Shown in pieces: positions 39,518 to 48,614 of a stretch of 58,899 nucleotides of DNA; position 1 is the first letter of the stretch, and each line of letters starts with the position of its first letter. The translations under genes and the position numbers were made by a program. The notes under the pieces are model-generated. The model was given only the letters and a program-made list of their open reading frames with translations, was not told the DNA's origin and ran no database searches. Source of the stretch: JAWODU01 sp046483125 (GTDB lineage Bacteria > Verrucomicrobiota > Kiritimatiellia > UBA8416 > JAWODU01); contig JAWODU010000049.1 of assembly GCA_046483125.1 (NCBI GenBank), positions 1 through 58,899 of the forward strand, in the 5' to 3' direction.

Positions 39518-40357
39518 ATGGAACGATTTGCGGAATTTGAAAGCGGAGGTGAAACCGTGCGCGGCGTCCTGCATTGCCCTGACACTGCACAGGACGGAAG
39601 CCGCGCGGGAATAGTCTTTCTGCACGGATGGTCGGGCTGTCGGCTGGGGCCGCACAGGATGTTCGTCAAGGCCGCAAGAAGGTTTGCGCAAGAGGGTTTC
39701 TACTGCCTGAGAATAGATTTTCGCGGAAGAGGCGAAAGCGGAGGAATCACTCCGGCTGTCACCATTCCGGATATGATCGAAGACACCGGGAGAGCCGCAA
39801 GTTATCTGGCGTCGGAGACAGACTGTGGCGGCGTTATACTCCTCGGCATCTGTTCGGGCTCGAAAGCGGCCATTGGAGCGGCGGTGCGGGGAACGCGGGC
39901 AGGGGCACTGGTTCTCTGGTCACCCGAGGCTATGGGCCGTCTCAAAAGCCATTCGGCCGGCGCCAGAAAAACCGCAGGCGCTTTTGCAGCTTACCTGAGG
40001 AAATTCAAGGATCCTGCCGCCTGGCGCAAACTTCTGCTGGGAAGAGTAAATGCCCGGCTTGTAGGCAAGGCCCTGCTCGGCCATGAATCGGCCGGCCGGG
40101 AAGAAACCGAAGCGGAATCGGTTCTCATTGACCGTTTCCGTTCCTATCCGGGAAAAATCCTGCTGGTTACCGGCGCCGGAGATTCAGAAACAAAACGCGC
40201 CGGAAGGGCTTACCGGGATTTCTGCACGCGGGAACGAATCGATCACCAGCTGAACGAAATTCCCGAAGCCGGACACAGTTTCTATTCCCTGGAATGTGAA
40301 AGGGAAGTCATTGAACTTACCTCAGGGTGGATATTGAACCTGTCCCGTGACTCATGA
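39518..40357 (+). CDS. Exosortase-A-associated hydrolase-1-like alpha/beta hydrolase
   Basis: 279 residues from the ATG at 39518. The open frame continues upstream into the repeat array, but that part is low-complexity and was excluded. Alpha/beta hydrolase features: IVFLHGWSGCRLGPHRMF (oxyanion region), YCLRIDFRGRGESGG, nucleophile elbow LLGICSGSKAA where the central residue of GxCxG is Cys112, and the late His in EAGHSFYSLE. A cysteine nucleophile recalls dienelactone hydrolase and the exosortase hydrolase-1 family (GLCxGA). It probably acts on an acyl or ester group of the polysaccharide intermediate carried by the nearby ACP; this is inference. Confidence 0.8.
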   Translation: MERFAEFESGGETVRGVLHCPDTAQDGSRAGIVFLHGWSGCRLGPHRMFVKAARRFAQEGFYCLRIDFRGRGESGGITPAVTIPDMIEDTGRAASYLASETDCGGVILLGICSGSKAAIGAAVRGTRAGALVLWSPEAMGRLKSHSAGARKTAGAFAAYLRKFKDPAAWRKLLLGRVNARLVGKALLGHESAGREETEAESVLIDRFRSYPGKILLVTGAGDSETKRAGRAYRDFCTRERIDHQLNEIPEAGHSFYSLECEREVIELTSGWILNLSRDS

Positions 40358-40371
40358 GGCGATAAACCGTT

Positions 40372-41532
40372 ATGGACCTGCCGCACAGGATTTTGTACGT
40401 GAATCACGTATCCCGGGCCGCCGGCGCGGAGAAAGGACTCGCGGATCTGACCGGCAGACTGGACAGGAAGGAATTTATTCCTTACGCGATTGTACCCGGT
40501 CCCGGCGAACTCGAGGATCTACTGCACGAGAGGAACGTTGCCGTAAACCACGTGAACCTGCGCCGCCTCCGCCGGAGCAGGAACCCTTTCAGGCTGGCAA
40601 TGTCCCTGTTATCGGTTTCAGCCGCCGTCAGGCAATTAACCTCTTTCATCCGGCGCGAAAATATAGACCTTGTACACGCCAACAGCGATACCGCTCAGAT
40701 TTACTGCGGGGCGGCCGCCGCCGGGGCGGGTGTTCCCTGCGTCTGGCACAGCCGCGACCTCACCGATGCCGGCGCGGCCGGCCGATATATGATGAAGCGC
40801 TCTTCCAGGGTTATCGCCGTGTCCGAAACGGTAAAGCGCCGCCTTCTTGAATACTCTTTCGGAGAGAAAGACACCGGGAAAATCAGGTTAGTCCGGAACG
40901 CCGTTGACCTGGAGGCATTCCACGCCCGGGACACGGGCGCGGACGCGAGGAAAGAAATGGCGGCCGGTCCCGAAAATATCCTGGTCGGAACAGTCGGCCA
41001 GATCGTGCCGTGGAAGAGACACGACCTGTTTCTGAAAACGGCGGATCTGCTCGCCCGGGAAGTTCCGGAAGCAAGATTTGCCGTGGCGGGGGATGATCTG
41101 TTCGGAGATCATCCGGACTACGTGAACAGTCTCAGGAAAAAAGCCGCCGAAGGCGTCCTTCGGGGCAGAGTATCTTTCACGGGTTATCGCCGGAACATAT
41201 GCGCGGTAATGAAAGCCATGGATATTATCGTGCACTGCGCCGAAAAAGAACCGTTCGGCAGATCGGTGCTGGAAGCCATGGCTCTGGGCAAGCCGGTAGT
41301 AGCGGTGAATTCCTGCGGGCCCGCCGAGATAATACGAGACCGCGTAAACGGCATACTGGTGAAGCCGGGAGACCCCGGCGCCGCGGCCGGGGCCGTAAAG
41401 GGTCTTATCCGCGATCCCGAAAGAGCAGCCGGGCTTGGACGTGCCGCGCAGGAAAGAGTCCGACGCGATTTCAAAATCGAAGATCTCGTGGAAACAATTC
41501 AAAGGACATACCGCGAACTTCTGGCGGTATGA
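40372..41532 (+). CDS. GT4-type glycosyltransferase
   Basis: 386 residues with a GT-B fold. The N-terminal domain has VNHVSRAAGAEKGLADL and IDLVHANSDTAQIYCG; the nucleotide-sugar domain has GTVGQIVPWKRHDLFLKTA, FTGYRRNICAVMKAMDIIVHCAE and the EX7E-type FGRSVLEAMALGKPVVAVN. The acceptor and donor sugars are unknown. The 3' end leads within 8 nt to the next glycosyltransferase. Confidence 0.93.
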   Translation: MDLPHRILYVNHVSRAAGAEKGLADLTGRLDRKEFIPYAIVPGPGELEDLLHERNVAVNHVNLRRLRRSRNPFRLAMSLLSVSAAVRQLTSFIRRENIDLVHANSDTAQIYCGAAAAGAGVPCVWHSRDLTDAGAAGRYMMKRSSRVIAVSETVKRRLLEYSFGEKDTGKIRLVRNAVDLEAFHARDTGADARKEMAAGPENILVGTVGQIVPWKRHDLFLKTADLLAREVPEARFAVAGDDLFGDHPDYVNSLRKKAAEGVLRGRVSFTGYRRNICAVMKAMDIIVHCAEKEPFGRSVLEAMALGKPVVAVNSCGPAEIIRDRVNGILVKPGDPGAAAGAVKGLIRDPERAAGLGRAAQERVRRDFKIEDLVETIQRTYRELLAV

Positions 41533-41539
41533 TAAAGCT

Positions 41540-42679
41540 GTGAAGATAGCTCTAAACGGCGCGCTCGCGAGTCACATCCACTCCGGCGTCGAAACATCGA
41601 TTGTAAATCTGGCGCGTTCGCTGGCGAAATGGGGCAAAGAAGACTACGTCTTTTTCACTCCGCCGCGTTTCTCCGCGCCGGACCCCGCTGCGGAACACTT
41701 TCGCACCGTGAGGTCTTCCCTGCCCCTGCACCGCAGGCCGTTAAGGATACTCTGGGAACACCTGGCGTTTCCGGTTCTGGCACGGCGCGAAAACGCGGAC
41801 CTTATTCACGCGCCCGCTTACATTGCTCCGCTTTTTACTTCTCTGCCGGTGGTATTGACCGTTTACGATCTTATGGCCCTTGAACAGGCGCGTTACTGCC
41901 GATGGGGCAACACCGCGCACTACAATCTGCTTCTCCCCCGCTCGATCAGCAAAGCGGCGGGCGTGATAGTGCCTTCCGAAGACACGCGCCGGTCCATACT
42001 GACGCATTTCGGCCTGGATCCGCGCAAGGTCCGTGTTATTCGCCCGGGCGTGAAGAAAATCTTCAGAAAATTTCATGACACGGAAGCTTTTGAGTCCGTA
42101 CAGCGTAAATACGGACTTAACGGCGATTTTATCCTTTTTGTCGGCAGGCTGGAACCGAAAAAAAACATCATCGGTCTTCTGCGGGCGGCATATCTCCTGA
42201 AAAAGGAAGGAAAGCTGACGTTCAGCGTGGTGATCGCGGGTATCCAGGGATGGGGATGCGGAGAGATTTTCCGCGCGGCTCGTCAACTGGCACTGGGTGA
42301 AGACGTTATTTTTACGGGGTTTGTGCCGGACAACGATCTGGCGTGCCTTTACAATATGGCGAAAATGCTGGTAATGCCTTCTTTCCACGAAGGATTCGGC
42401 CTGCCGATTGCCGAAGCCATGGCGTGCGGCCTGCCCGTGGTATGCACTGACAGGGGAGCGGCCCCGGAAACGGCGGGCGGCGCGGCTGTAACCGTTCCTC
42501 CGGACAGGCCCGGGGAACTGGCCGAAGCCATAAGACGCGTCGCGGAAGACGGCCGGCTCCGCGCGAAATTAAGCGAGGAGGGAACAGCCGGGGCCGAATC
42601 TCTGACATGGAGAAGGGCGGCTTCGGAGACCGAGGCCTTCTACGGGGAAACGCTGAAAGGTTGGAACGAAACCGGATGA
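41540..42679 (+). CDS. GT4-type glycosyltransferase
   Basis: 379 residues, start taken as the GTG at 41540 because it precedes the conserved KIALNGALASHIHSGVETSI first strand; the open frame upstream lies within the previous gene. GT-B fold: DLIHAPAYIAPLF, VIRPGVKKIFRKF, ILFVGRLEPKKNIIGLLRA and FHEGFGLPIAEAMACGLPVV. It resembles mannosyltransferase-type GT4 enzymes (MtfB-like). The 3' end overlaps the next start (ATGA). Confidence 0.92.
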   Translation: MKIALNGALASHIHSGVETSIVNLARSLAKWGKEDYVFFTPPRFSAPDPAAEHFRTVRSSLPLHRRPLRILWEHLAFPVLARRENADLIHAPAYIAPLFTSLPVVLTVYDLMALEQARYCRWGNTAHYNLLLPRSISKAAGVIVPSEDTRRSILTHFGLDPRKVRVIRPGVKKIFRKFHDTEAFESVQRKYGLNGDFILFVGRLEPKKNIIGLLRAAYLLKKEGKLTFSVVIAGIQGWGCGEIFRAARQLALGEDVIFTGFVPDNDLACLYNMAKMLVMPSFHEGFGLPIAEAMACGLPVVCTDRGAAPETAGGAAVTVPPDRPGELAEAIRRVAEDGRLRAKLSEEGTAGAESLTWRRAASETEAFYGETLKGWNETG

Positions 42680-43902
42680 GAATTGCTTACGTGCTCGCTT
42701 CTTTTCCGTCCGTCAGCGAAACGTTTGTTCTGAGGGAGATTCGCGCACTGCGGAAACGGCGCGCCGATATTGAGATATTTTCTCTGCGCCGTCCGCAGAG
42801 CGGGAACCTGCCGTCGGGCCGCGAAGAGGCATCAAACATATCTTACTGCCCTTCCATTCTTTCGTTGAGGCTCGTGGTAAGCCAGTTTTATTTCCTGTTC
42901 TCTTCTCCCCAGAGGTATTTCCGCGCCTACTTTAAAACCATGTCATCAGCCCGGGAAAGCGGACGCGGACGCGGTATGGGCGCGAAAGTTTTCGCGGCGG
43001 GCGCCGTGTTCGCTTTTCAGGCCCGCAAAAAAAAGATCGACCATGTTCACGCCCATTTCATGTTCGTTCCGGCCGATGTCGCCATGACTATGTCGCTTCT
43101 GCTCGGGACAGGATACAGTGTTTCGGCGCACGCCTGGGACATATACACGCAGTCACCGGAAGAACTGGCCCCTCACGTCCGGTCCGCCCGATTCATCAGC
43201 GTCTGCACCGAACACGGTCTTCACAGGCTCCGCACGCAGTTTCCGGACGCGCCTGCGGGAAAGATCAAATGCGTGAGACACGGGATTTGTCTCGAGGAAT
43301 TCAACCCTCCGGAGAGACCGGCCTGCACGGCGGTCCCCCTGGTGCTGGGAGTGGGTCGGCTGGTGGAAAAAAAGGGGTTCATCTACCTGGTGGAAGCATG
43401 CCGCATTCTGAAGAATGAAGGATTCTCCTTGCAATGCCGGATCCTGGGAGGTGGTCCGCTGAAAAAAGCCTTGAAAGGGACGATCGAAAAAAGGGATTTG
43501 AAAAAGGAAGTGTCAATAGAAGGAGAAGCCCCGCTGGAAGAAGTTAAAAAAGCCTATTCCGAAGCTGACGTGCTGGTACTTCCCTCCGTTGTCGATTCGA
43601 AAGGCGACAGAGACGGAATGCCGAACGTGATCATCGAGGCCATGGCCATGGGCGTGCCGGTTGTTACCACGGCTGTTTCCGCGGCCCGTGAAATACTACG
43701 CCATAACGTTACCGGTTACATGGCGGCGCCGGCGGACCCCCATGCGCTGGCTGAGGGAATAAAAAAACTGACGCTCAACCCCGGCCTGAGAGACAGAATA
43801 AAGCGGGCGGGACGCGAGACAGTAACGGAGAAGTTTGATATTCTGAAAAACGTCGAACAGCTCAGCGGGCTTTTTGAGGATTCGGTGAATGCGAACCATT
43901 AA
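42676..43902 (+). CDS. GT4-type glycosyltransferase (colanic/exopolysaccharide type)
   Basis: 408 residues from the ATG at 42676, overlapping the preceding stop as ATGA. It begins RIAYVLASFPSVSETFVLREI, the hallmark of the WcaL/EpsF-like family. It continues with HVHAHFMFVPADVA and SVSAHAWDIYTQSPEELA, and the C-terminal donor-binding section has GVGRLVEKKGFIYLVEAC and DGMPNVIIEAMAMGVPVV. The substrate is not assigned. It is separated from the flippase gene by 15 nt. Confidence 0.93.
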   Translation: MRIAYVLASFPSVSETFVLREIRALRKRRADIEIFSLRRPQSGNLPSGREEASNISYCPSILSLRLVVSQFYFLFSSPQRYFRAYFKTMSSARESGRGRGMGAKVFAAGAVFAFQARKKKIDHVHAHFMFVPADVAMTMSLLLGTGYSVSAHAWDIYTQSPEELAPHVRSARFISVCTEHGLHRLRTQFPDAPAGKIKCVRHGICLEEFNPPERPACTAVPLVLGVGRLVEKKGFIYLVEACRILKNEGFSLQCRILGGGPLKKALKGTIEKRDLKKEVSIEGEAPLEEVKKAYSEADVLVLPSVVDSKGDRDGMPNVIIEAMAMGVPVVTTAVSAAREILRHNVTGYMAAPADPHALAEGIKKLTLNPGLRDRIKRAGRETVTEKFDILKNVEQLSGLFEDSVNANH

Positions 43903-43917
43903 CCGTCAAGGACTCGC

Positions 43918-45537
43918 GTGAAAACGTCGCACAGAATAGCCAGGGCCGGACTTGTGGTGATGGCGGCTCACTGGATTTTCAAAGCGGCCAGCGCCGTTCA
44001 GGCGTGGCTTGTCGGCTCCTATCTGCCCGGCGCGGATTTTGACGTCATTTACGGGTTCGCTTTTCTGAGCTGTATTTACGCTGTATTCCTTGTCGGCGAG
44101 GAAATGATAGGGCCGGCGTTTCTTCCCGTATTTGCCGGTGAAGTTGACGGGAAAGGCGAAGAGGCGGGCTGGAAATTCGCCAACACCGTACTTACGGTCC
44201 AACTGCTGGTGCTCCTCATCGTAGCGTCGGCAATAATGCTGTGGCCGGATTCCGTAATACGCCTGTTCACTTCGTGGCGGGCGGGCGACGATCCGGAGAA
44301 GTACGCACTGGGGCGGAGCGCCTTGAGATGGCTGGCGCCTTCGCTGGTGTTTCTTTCGCTTGGTACCACTACTTACATGCTCCTTAACGGCTACAAGAGG
44401 TTCTTTCTCGCCGCTTTCGGCGACGCCGCATGGAAAATCTGCGTGCTGGTTTCCGTGGTGCTCGGAATGATGATATTCGGAATGGATCACCGTGCAGTGA
44501 TATTCGGCCTGCTCGCCGGCAGTATAGCGAAACTGCTTACCCATCTGGCGGGCCTGATAAGGGAAGTTAAGTTATTAAGGCCTTCGCTTGCATTCTCAAA
44601 TCCCGCCGTGAAAAGGATGCTGATGCTGATGCTGCCGTTGATGGCCGGCATAATACTGGCAAGGGTCCGCGACATTGTAAATGACGTAAAGATCCTGAGT
44701 GTCCTTGAAACGGACGGCCTGATCAAAGCCAATATTCTGGGTAAGAAGATATATACGACGGTCGGATGGCTTATACCTTACGCGTTTTCCATAGCCATGT
44801 TTCCGTTTTTCTGCGAGATGGTGGACCGGAAAGACAGGAAGAATTTGAGCCTGATAGTGGCCCGGTCGTGCAGAATGCTGCTGTCCGTTTTTATCCCGTT
44901 CGCCCTGGTGATCGTTGTGCTGGCAAGACCGGGCTGTCTGTTTCTGCAGTGGCGCAATTTCACCGTTCAGGAAGCGCAGTGGACCGCAGTATCAACGGCC
45001 TGCTATGTGCTGGCCGTGCCTGCCGCGGCAATAGAATATGTTTTAATGCAGGCTTTCTTCGCGCATAGAAGAATGATTTCCGTGACTGTCGTGGGAATGG
45101 TATTTTCCGCCTTCGCCATGGGTGTCAGTTACATCGGAATAATCAAACTCGGAGCTGCGGGCAGTTCGGCCCTCGCGGTTATAGCCCTTGGGCTGGCCGC
45201 AAGCCGCGCCATGAAATCCGTAAGCCTCCTGGTTCTACTGAAAAAAAACGTGGATTTACCTCCTGCCGGCGAAAGCGTTTCATTTCTCGTGCGGACGGGC
45301 GCGGCGGCATTGGTATCGGCCGGTGCGTGTTACGCCGCCGTGCTGGGTTTTGAGACCTGGGTTTCGGCGGGCTCCGCGAAGCCGGTGCTTTTGTCAAAGC
45401 TTGCGGCGGGAGCGCTCGCGTCCGCGGCCGGATTCACGGCGGCTGTCCGGCTTGTGCGCGTAAAGGAGCCGGGGATGATGTTCGAATGGGCGATGGAACG
45501 CCTGCGCAGAGCAAAAAGCGAAGATAACCCGGCATAA
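43918..45537 (+). CDS. MurJ/MviN-type MOP flippase
   Basis: 539 residues with about 14 hydrophobic helices and the MOP superfamily pattern (VGSYLPGADFDVIYGFAF, GEEMIGPAFLPVFAGEVDG, YALGRSALRWLAPSLVFLSLGTTTYMLLNG). Start is GTG at 43918 with AAGGA upstream. In this setting it most probably flips an undecaprenyl-linked glycan across the inner membrane rather than lipid II. There is no Wzx-type annotation signal separating the two, so the substrate is inferred from context. Confidence 0.86.
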   Translation: MKTSHRIARAGLVVMAAHWIFKAASAVQAWLVGSYLPGADFDVIYGFAFLSCIYAVFLVGEEMIGPAFLPVFAGEVDGKGEEAGWKFANTVLTVQLLVLLIVASAIMLWPDSVIRLFTSWRAGDDPEKYALGRSALRWLAPSLVFLSLGTTTYMLLNGYKRFFLAAFGDAAWKICVLVSVVLGMMIFGMDHRAVIFGLLAGSIAKLLTHLAGLIREVKLLRPSLAFSNPAVKRMLMLMLPLMAGIILARVRDIVNDVKILSVLETDGLIKANILGKKIYTTVGWLIPYAFSIAMFPFFCEMVDRKDRKNLSLIVARSCRMLLSVFIPFALVIVVLARPGCLFLQWRNFTVQEAQWTAVSTACYVLAVPAAAIEYVLMQAFFAHRRMISVTVVGMVFSAFAMGVSYIGIIKLGAAGSSALAVIALGLAASRAMKSVSLLVLLKKNVDLPPAGESVSFLVRTGAAALVSAGACYAAVLGFETWVSAGSAKPVLLSKLAAGALASAAGFTAAVRLVRVKEPGMMFEWAMERLRRAKSEDNPA

Positions 45538-46715
45538 TGACAGGAAGCGGAAAAATCGAGGTGCTGGAGGTGCTGGAGGCCACAACCGGGGGCACGCGCA
45601 GGCACCTGACAGACCTGGTCACGCACCTGGACAAGTCCCGCTTTTCGGTAACTGTTCTGTGCGCAACCCTGAGAGACGCCGGTTTTGCCCACGACATTGA
45701 ACGCATGAAACAGAGCGGAGTAAAGGTCTCCGTTCTTCAAATGCGCCGTAACATCAGCCCTTTTCACGACGCGCGCGCAATGCTTCGCATCAGGCGCCGC
45801 CTGGCGGGCAACCGTTACGGAATAATACATACCCACAGTTCCAAGGCGGGCATACTCGGCCGCGCGGCGGCCCGGGGGTTGGAAAATATTTCGATCGTAC
45901 ACAGTCCCCATGTTTTTTCCTTTCAAATGAAAACGTCCGCTCCCGCGAGAAGCTTCTATTTGTTCTGCGAACGTTCTGCCGGAAGGCTTACCGACAGAAT
46001 CATCTGCGTGAGTCAGAGCGAAAAGGAAGCCGCCGTAAGCTCCGGAGTCATATCTCCCGAAAGAGCCATAGTAGTGCCCAACGGCGTCGAACCTTTCCCG
46101 CGCAGGTTTGCTCAAGACCGTGAAGATGTCCGTCGCGAACTCGGCGCCGATATCTCCGACTGCCTGGTCGGTTCGGTGGGAAGGCTCACTCCGCAAAAAG
46201 GCTATCGCTTTCTGCTTGCGGCCGCACGGCGCCTGCTGGATAAGGGGATACGCGCGAAATTCGCGATCGTCGGCGAGGGCGAACTGAGGAAAAATCTGGA
46301 ACGGGAAATTGAAAGACTCCGTTTGAAGAATTCATGTTTCCTGGTGCGTCCCGATGCAGGAATGCGCCGTTTTTATTCTGCGTTTGACATATTTGCGCTT
46401 CCTTCGCTGTGGGAGGGCCTGCCGTATACATTGCTGGACGCAATGTCAGCAGGGCTTCCGGTGGTTGCCTCGGAAACAGGGGGGACGGGCGAAGCCGTGG
46501 AACCGGGCCGGAGCGGTATCCTTGTCAAACCGGCCGACGGAGAAGCGCTTGCCGATGGCATAGCCAGGCTCGCACGAGACACTGCCCTCCGGAAACAACT
46601 CGGCGGAAACGCGGCCCGCAGGACGGAGAAACAATACACCCTTGAAAAAATGGTAGAGGGCATTCAACGCGTTTACGAATTATGTGTTGACGCGAAGAAC
46701 AATGCGTCCTATTGA
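45537..46715 (+). CDS. GT4-type glycosyltransferase
   Basis: 392 residues. The ATG overlaps the flippase stop by 1 nt (TAATG). GT-B fold: VLEATTGGTRRHLTDLV at the donor-side N terminus, IIHTHSSKAGILGRAAA, VPNGVEPFPRRF, VGSVGRLTPQKGYRFLLAA and FALPSLWEGLPYTLLDAMSAGLPVV. Similar to EpsD/PelF-like glycosyltransferases. The C terminus ends in VDAKNNASY. The stop is followed 11 nt later by the ATG of the next gene. Confidence 0.93.
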   Translation: MTGSGKIEVLEVLEATTGGTRRHLTDLVTHLDKSRFSVTVLCATLRDAGFAHDIERMKQSGVKVSVLQMRRNISPFHDARAMLRIRRRLAGNRYGIIHTHSSKAGILGRAAARGLENISIVHSPHVFSFQMKTSAPARSFYLFCERSAGRLTDRIICVSQSEKEAAVSSGVISPERAIVVPNGVEPFPRRFAQDREDVRRELGADISDCLVGSVGRLTPQKGYRFLLAAARRLLDKGIRAKFAIVGEGELRKNLEREIERLRLKNSCFLVRPDAGMRRFYSAFDIFALPSLWEGLPYTLLDAMSAGLPVVASETGGTGEAVEPGRSGILVKPADGEALADGIARLARDTALRKQLGGNAARRTEKQYTLEKMVEGIQRVYELCVDAKNNASY

Positions 46716-46726
46716 AAAGAAGGACC

Positions 46727-47332
46727 ATGAATAAAGGCATACCCCATAACTTCCGCCTTCTCGCATGCGCAGTGCCTGCCTGCGCGTCGGTTTCGGCCCT
46801 CGCCGGAAACATATGCTTTGAGGCCGAATCGGCCCGGAAAATCGCCCCGCCGATGGAAGTGGTGCGGAAAGCCGAAGACGGCCCCGATGCCGCGAAAAAT
46901 CCGGCCCTGAAAGGCGCCTCCGCGTCCTGCTACATCAGAATACCGGAAGGTGCGGGAAACCCGCCGAAGGTCAAGAAGGGCGAAGCGGTTTACTCTTTTG
47001 AAGTCTCCCGTCCCGGCGTTTACTTTCTCTGGTGCCGGGTCTGGTGGCCGGATGAATGCGCCAATTCCTTTACAATCAGCGTAGACGGCAACCCCGCCTT
47101 TTCGTTCGGCGGGGACGCCACCTACAAGCGCTGGCACTGGGTATCGGCTCCGCCCACGGTCAAACGCGTACAGCTGGAAGCGGGCAAACATGTCCTCAGG
47201 ATCAAAAACCGCGAGGACGGTGCGGCAATCGACCAGATACTGCTCGCCGAAGCGGGGCGCTACGTTCCCGTCGGCCGCGAGCACGAAACCGGTCATATCC
47301 GGCCCGCGGAAGATAAAGAGAAGGCCGACTGA
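46727..47332 (+). CDS. Secreted carbohydrate-binding-like (CBM6/35-like) protein
   Basis: 201 residues from the ATG at 46727, which has AAGGA upstream; a TTG at 46712 is the alternative. Signal-like segment LLACAVPACASVSALAGN. The rest has the jelly-roll pattern of CBM6/35-type modules: FEAESARKIAPPMEVV, YSFEVSRPGVYFLWCRVWWPDE, FTISVDGNPAFSFGGD, RVQLEAGKHVLRIKNREDGAAIDQILLAE. The final LRIKN..AAIDQILL segment is characteristic. A role in binding the secreted polysaccharide is likely from position between a glycosyltransferase and the ligase. Confidence 0.7.
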   Translation: MNKGIPHNFRLLACAVPACASVSALAGNICFEAESARKIAPPMEVVRKAEDGPDAAKNPALKGASASCYIRIPEGAGNPPKVKKGEAVYSFEVSRPGVYFLWCRVWWPDECANSFTISVDGNPAFSFGGDATYKRWHWVSAPPTVKRVQLEAGKHVLRIKNREDGAAIDQILLAEAGRYVPVGREHETGHIRPAEDKEKAD

Positions 47333-47344
47333 AAGGTCCCGCAT

Positions 47345-48595
47345 TTGCGCGCTTCAACCCAGGAAACGGAAAACGGCGGGGCGGGAAAAACACGCGCGTC
47401 CCTGTTGCGCAGAATACTTTATTTCGCCCTGTTCCTGATACTTGCGACGTCTCCCACCCAGTACGCATTTGAAATCAGGCCCGGCATGTATCTGTCCATA
47501 GTGGACCCGCTGATATGGATAACGGCGGCGCTCTTGGCTCTGGATGTTCTCATTACGAAAAGACTGCGGAGGATTCAGTATCCGCCCGTGATAATGGTTC
47601 TTTTCGTTCTTCTGGCGGTTCTTTCCATTGTCAGGGCATCCGCCCCCTTTACCGCCGTCAAAGATGCGATTCAATACGTGGAGTATTTTGTTGTCGGCTA
47701 CATCCTGTTCGCGGACGTAATCAGAACCAGCGGGCGTCTGCGACGGTTTGTCTTCTGGTTCCTCGGTATATCCACTGTTGTAATCGTCCTGGGCGCGGTC
47801 CAGTACTTCCGGCCGGAAACGGCTGACTTCGACGTAAGCGCCTCTTTCGGGAACCGGAATGTCTTCGGCGGTTACCTTTCGATATGTCTTCCGCTGGCGT
47901 TCGCGACGGCGCTTTACGACCCCGTCCGTCTGAGGCGGCTGTGGCTGTGGGCTTTGACCGCCGCTGGTCTGGGCGTGGTTCTTTCCGGGGCGGCTTTCCT
48001 GGCGGTATCCGCGGCGCTGTTGTTCACATCCATGGTAAAAGGCCGGAAGGCTTTCGCCCTCACCGCCGTTATACTGCTGGCCGGCGCGATTTTTGTCCTG
48101 CCCCGCATGCCGCGCGATAACGCGCGCAAAATGTACGAATCGGTTAGCCTTTACGGACCGGAGGGCCGCACCGCGAAACGTTACGGAGAGTGGCAGGCTG
48201 CCGCGGCCATGGCCGGACACAATCCACTGCTGGGCGTGGGAGTCGGGAACTACCAGGCCAATATAGGGCAGTATTACGGCACTATTCCCAACCCGCCGGT
48301 TCCCGCCGAGCCCGATTCCCAGAATTTATACCTTGTCCTGGCTTCTTCAATAGGTCTGCCGGGATTGGTATGTCTCGCGGGTATGCTGATTCTTTTCATG
48401 GTGAAATCCCTCCGCGCCTTCGGTTCGGCCGCCGGGGTCGCGAAGGGCGTCGCCCTTGGAGCGGGCGGAAGCGTACTCGCCTTCGCGCTTAACAGCGTGT
48501 GGAGTCCTCTCCTTGTAAGGGGGCTGGGTATACCGCTTGTTTTCGTCCTGACCCTCATTGCCCTGTTGCAACAGAAGCCCGCTGACGCAGAGTAA
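47345..48595 (+). CDS. O-antigen ligase-like (Wzy_C) membrane protein
   Basis: 416 residues from TTG at 47345, with AAAGG 8 nt upstream. About ten or more transmembrane helices and the Wzy_C-type periplasmic region GHNPLLGVGVGNYQANIGQY followed by AEPDSQNLYLVLASSIGLPGL. In polysaccharide loci this family polymerises or ligates undecaprenyl-linked glycans. It is the final gene of the cluster; its stop is 19 nt from the convergent lon stop. Confidence 0.87.
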   Translation: MRASTQETENGGAGKTRASLLRRILYFALFLILATSPTQYAFEIRPGMYLSIVDPLIWITAALLALDVLITKRLRRIQYPPVIMVLFVLLAVLSIVRASAPFTAVKDAIQYVEYFVVGYILFADVIRTSGRLRRFVFWFLGISTVVIVLGAVQYFRPETADFDVSASFGNRNVFGGYLSICLPLAFATALYDPVRLRRLWLWALTAAGLGVVLSGAAFLAVSAALLFTSMVKGRKAFALTAVILLAGAIFVLPRMPRDNARKMYESVSLYGPEGRTAKRYGEWQAAAAMAGHNPLLGVGVGNYQANIGQYYGTIPNPPVPAEPDSQNLYLVLASSIGLPGLVCLAGMLILFMVKSLRAFGSAAGVAKGVALGAGGSVLAFALNSVWSPLLVRGLGIPLVFVLTLIALLQQKPADAE

Positions 48596-48614
48596 CAGCC
48601 CAGCCCCGCTCGAT

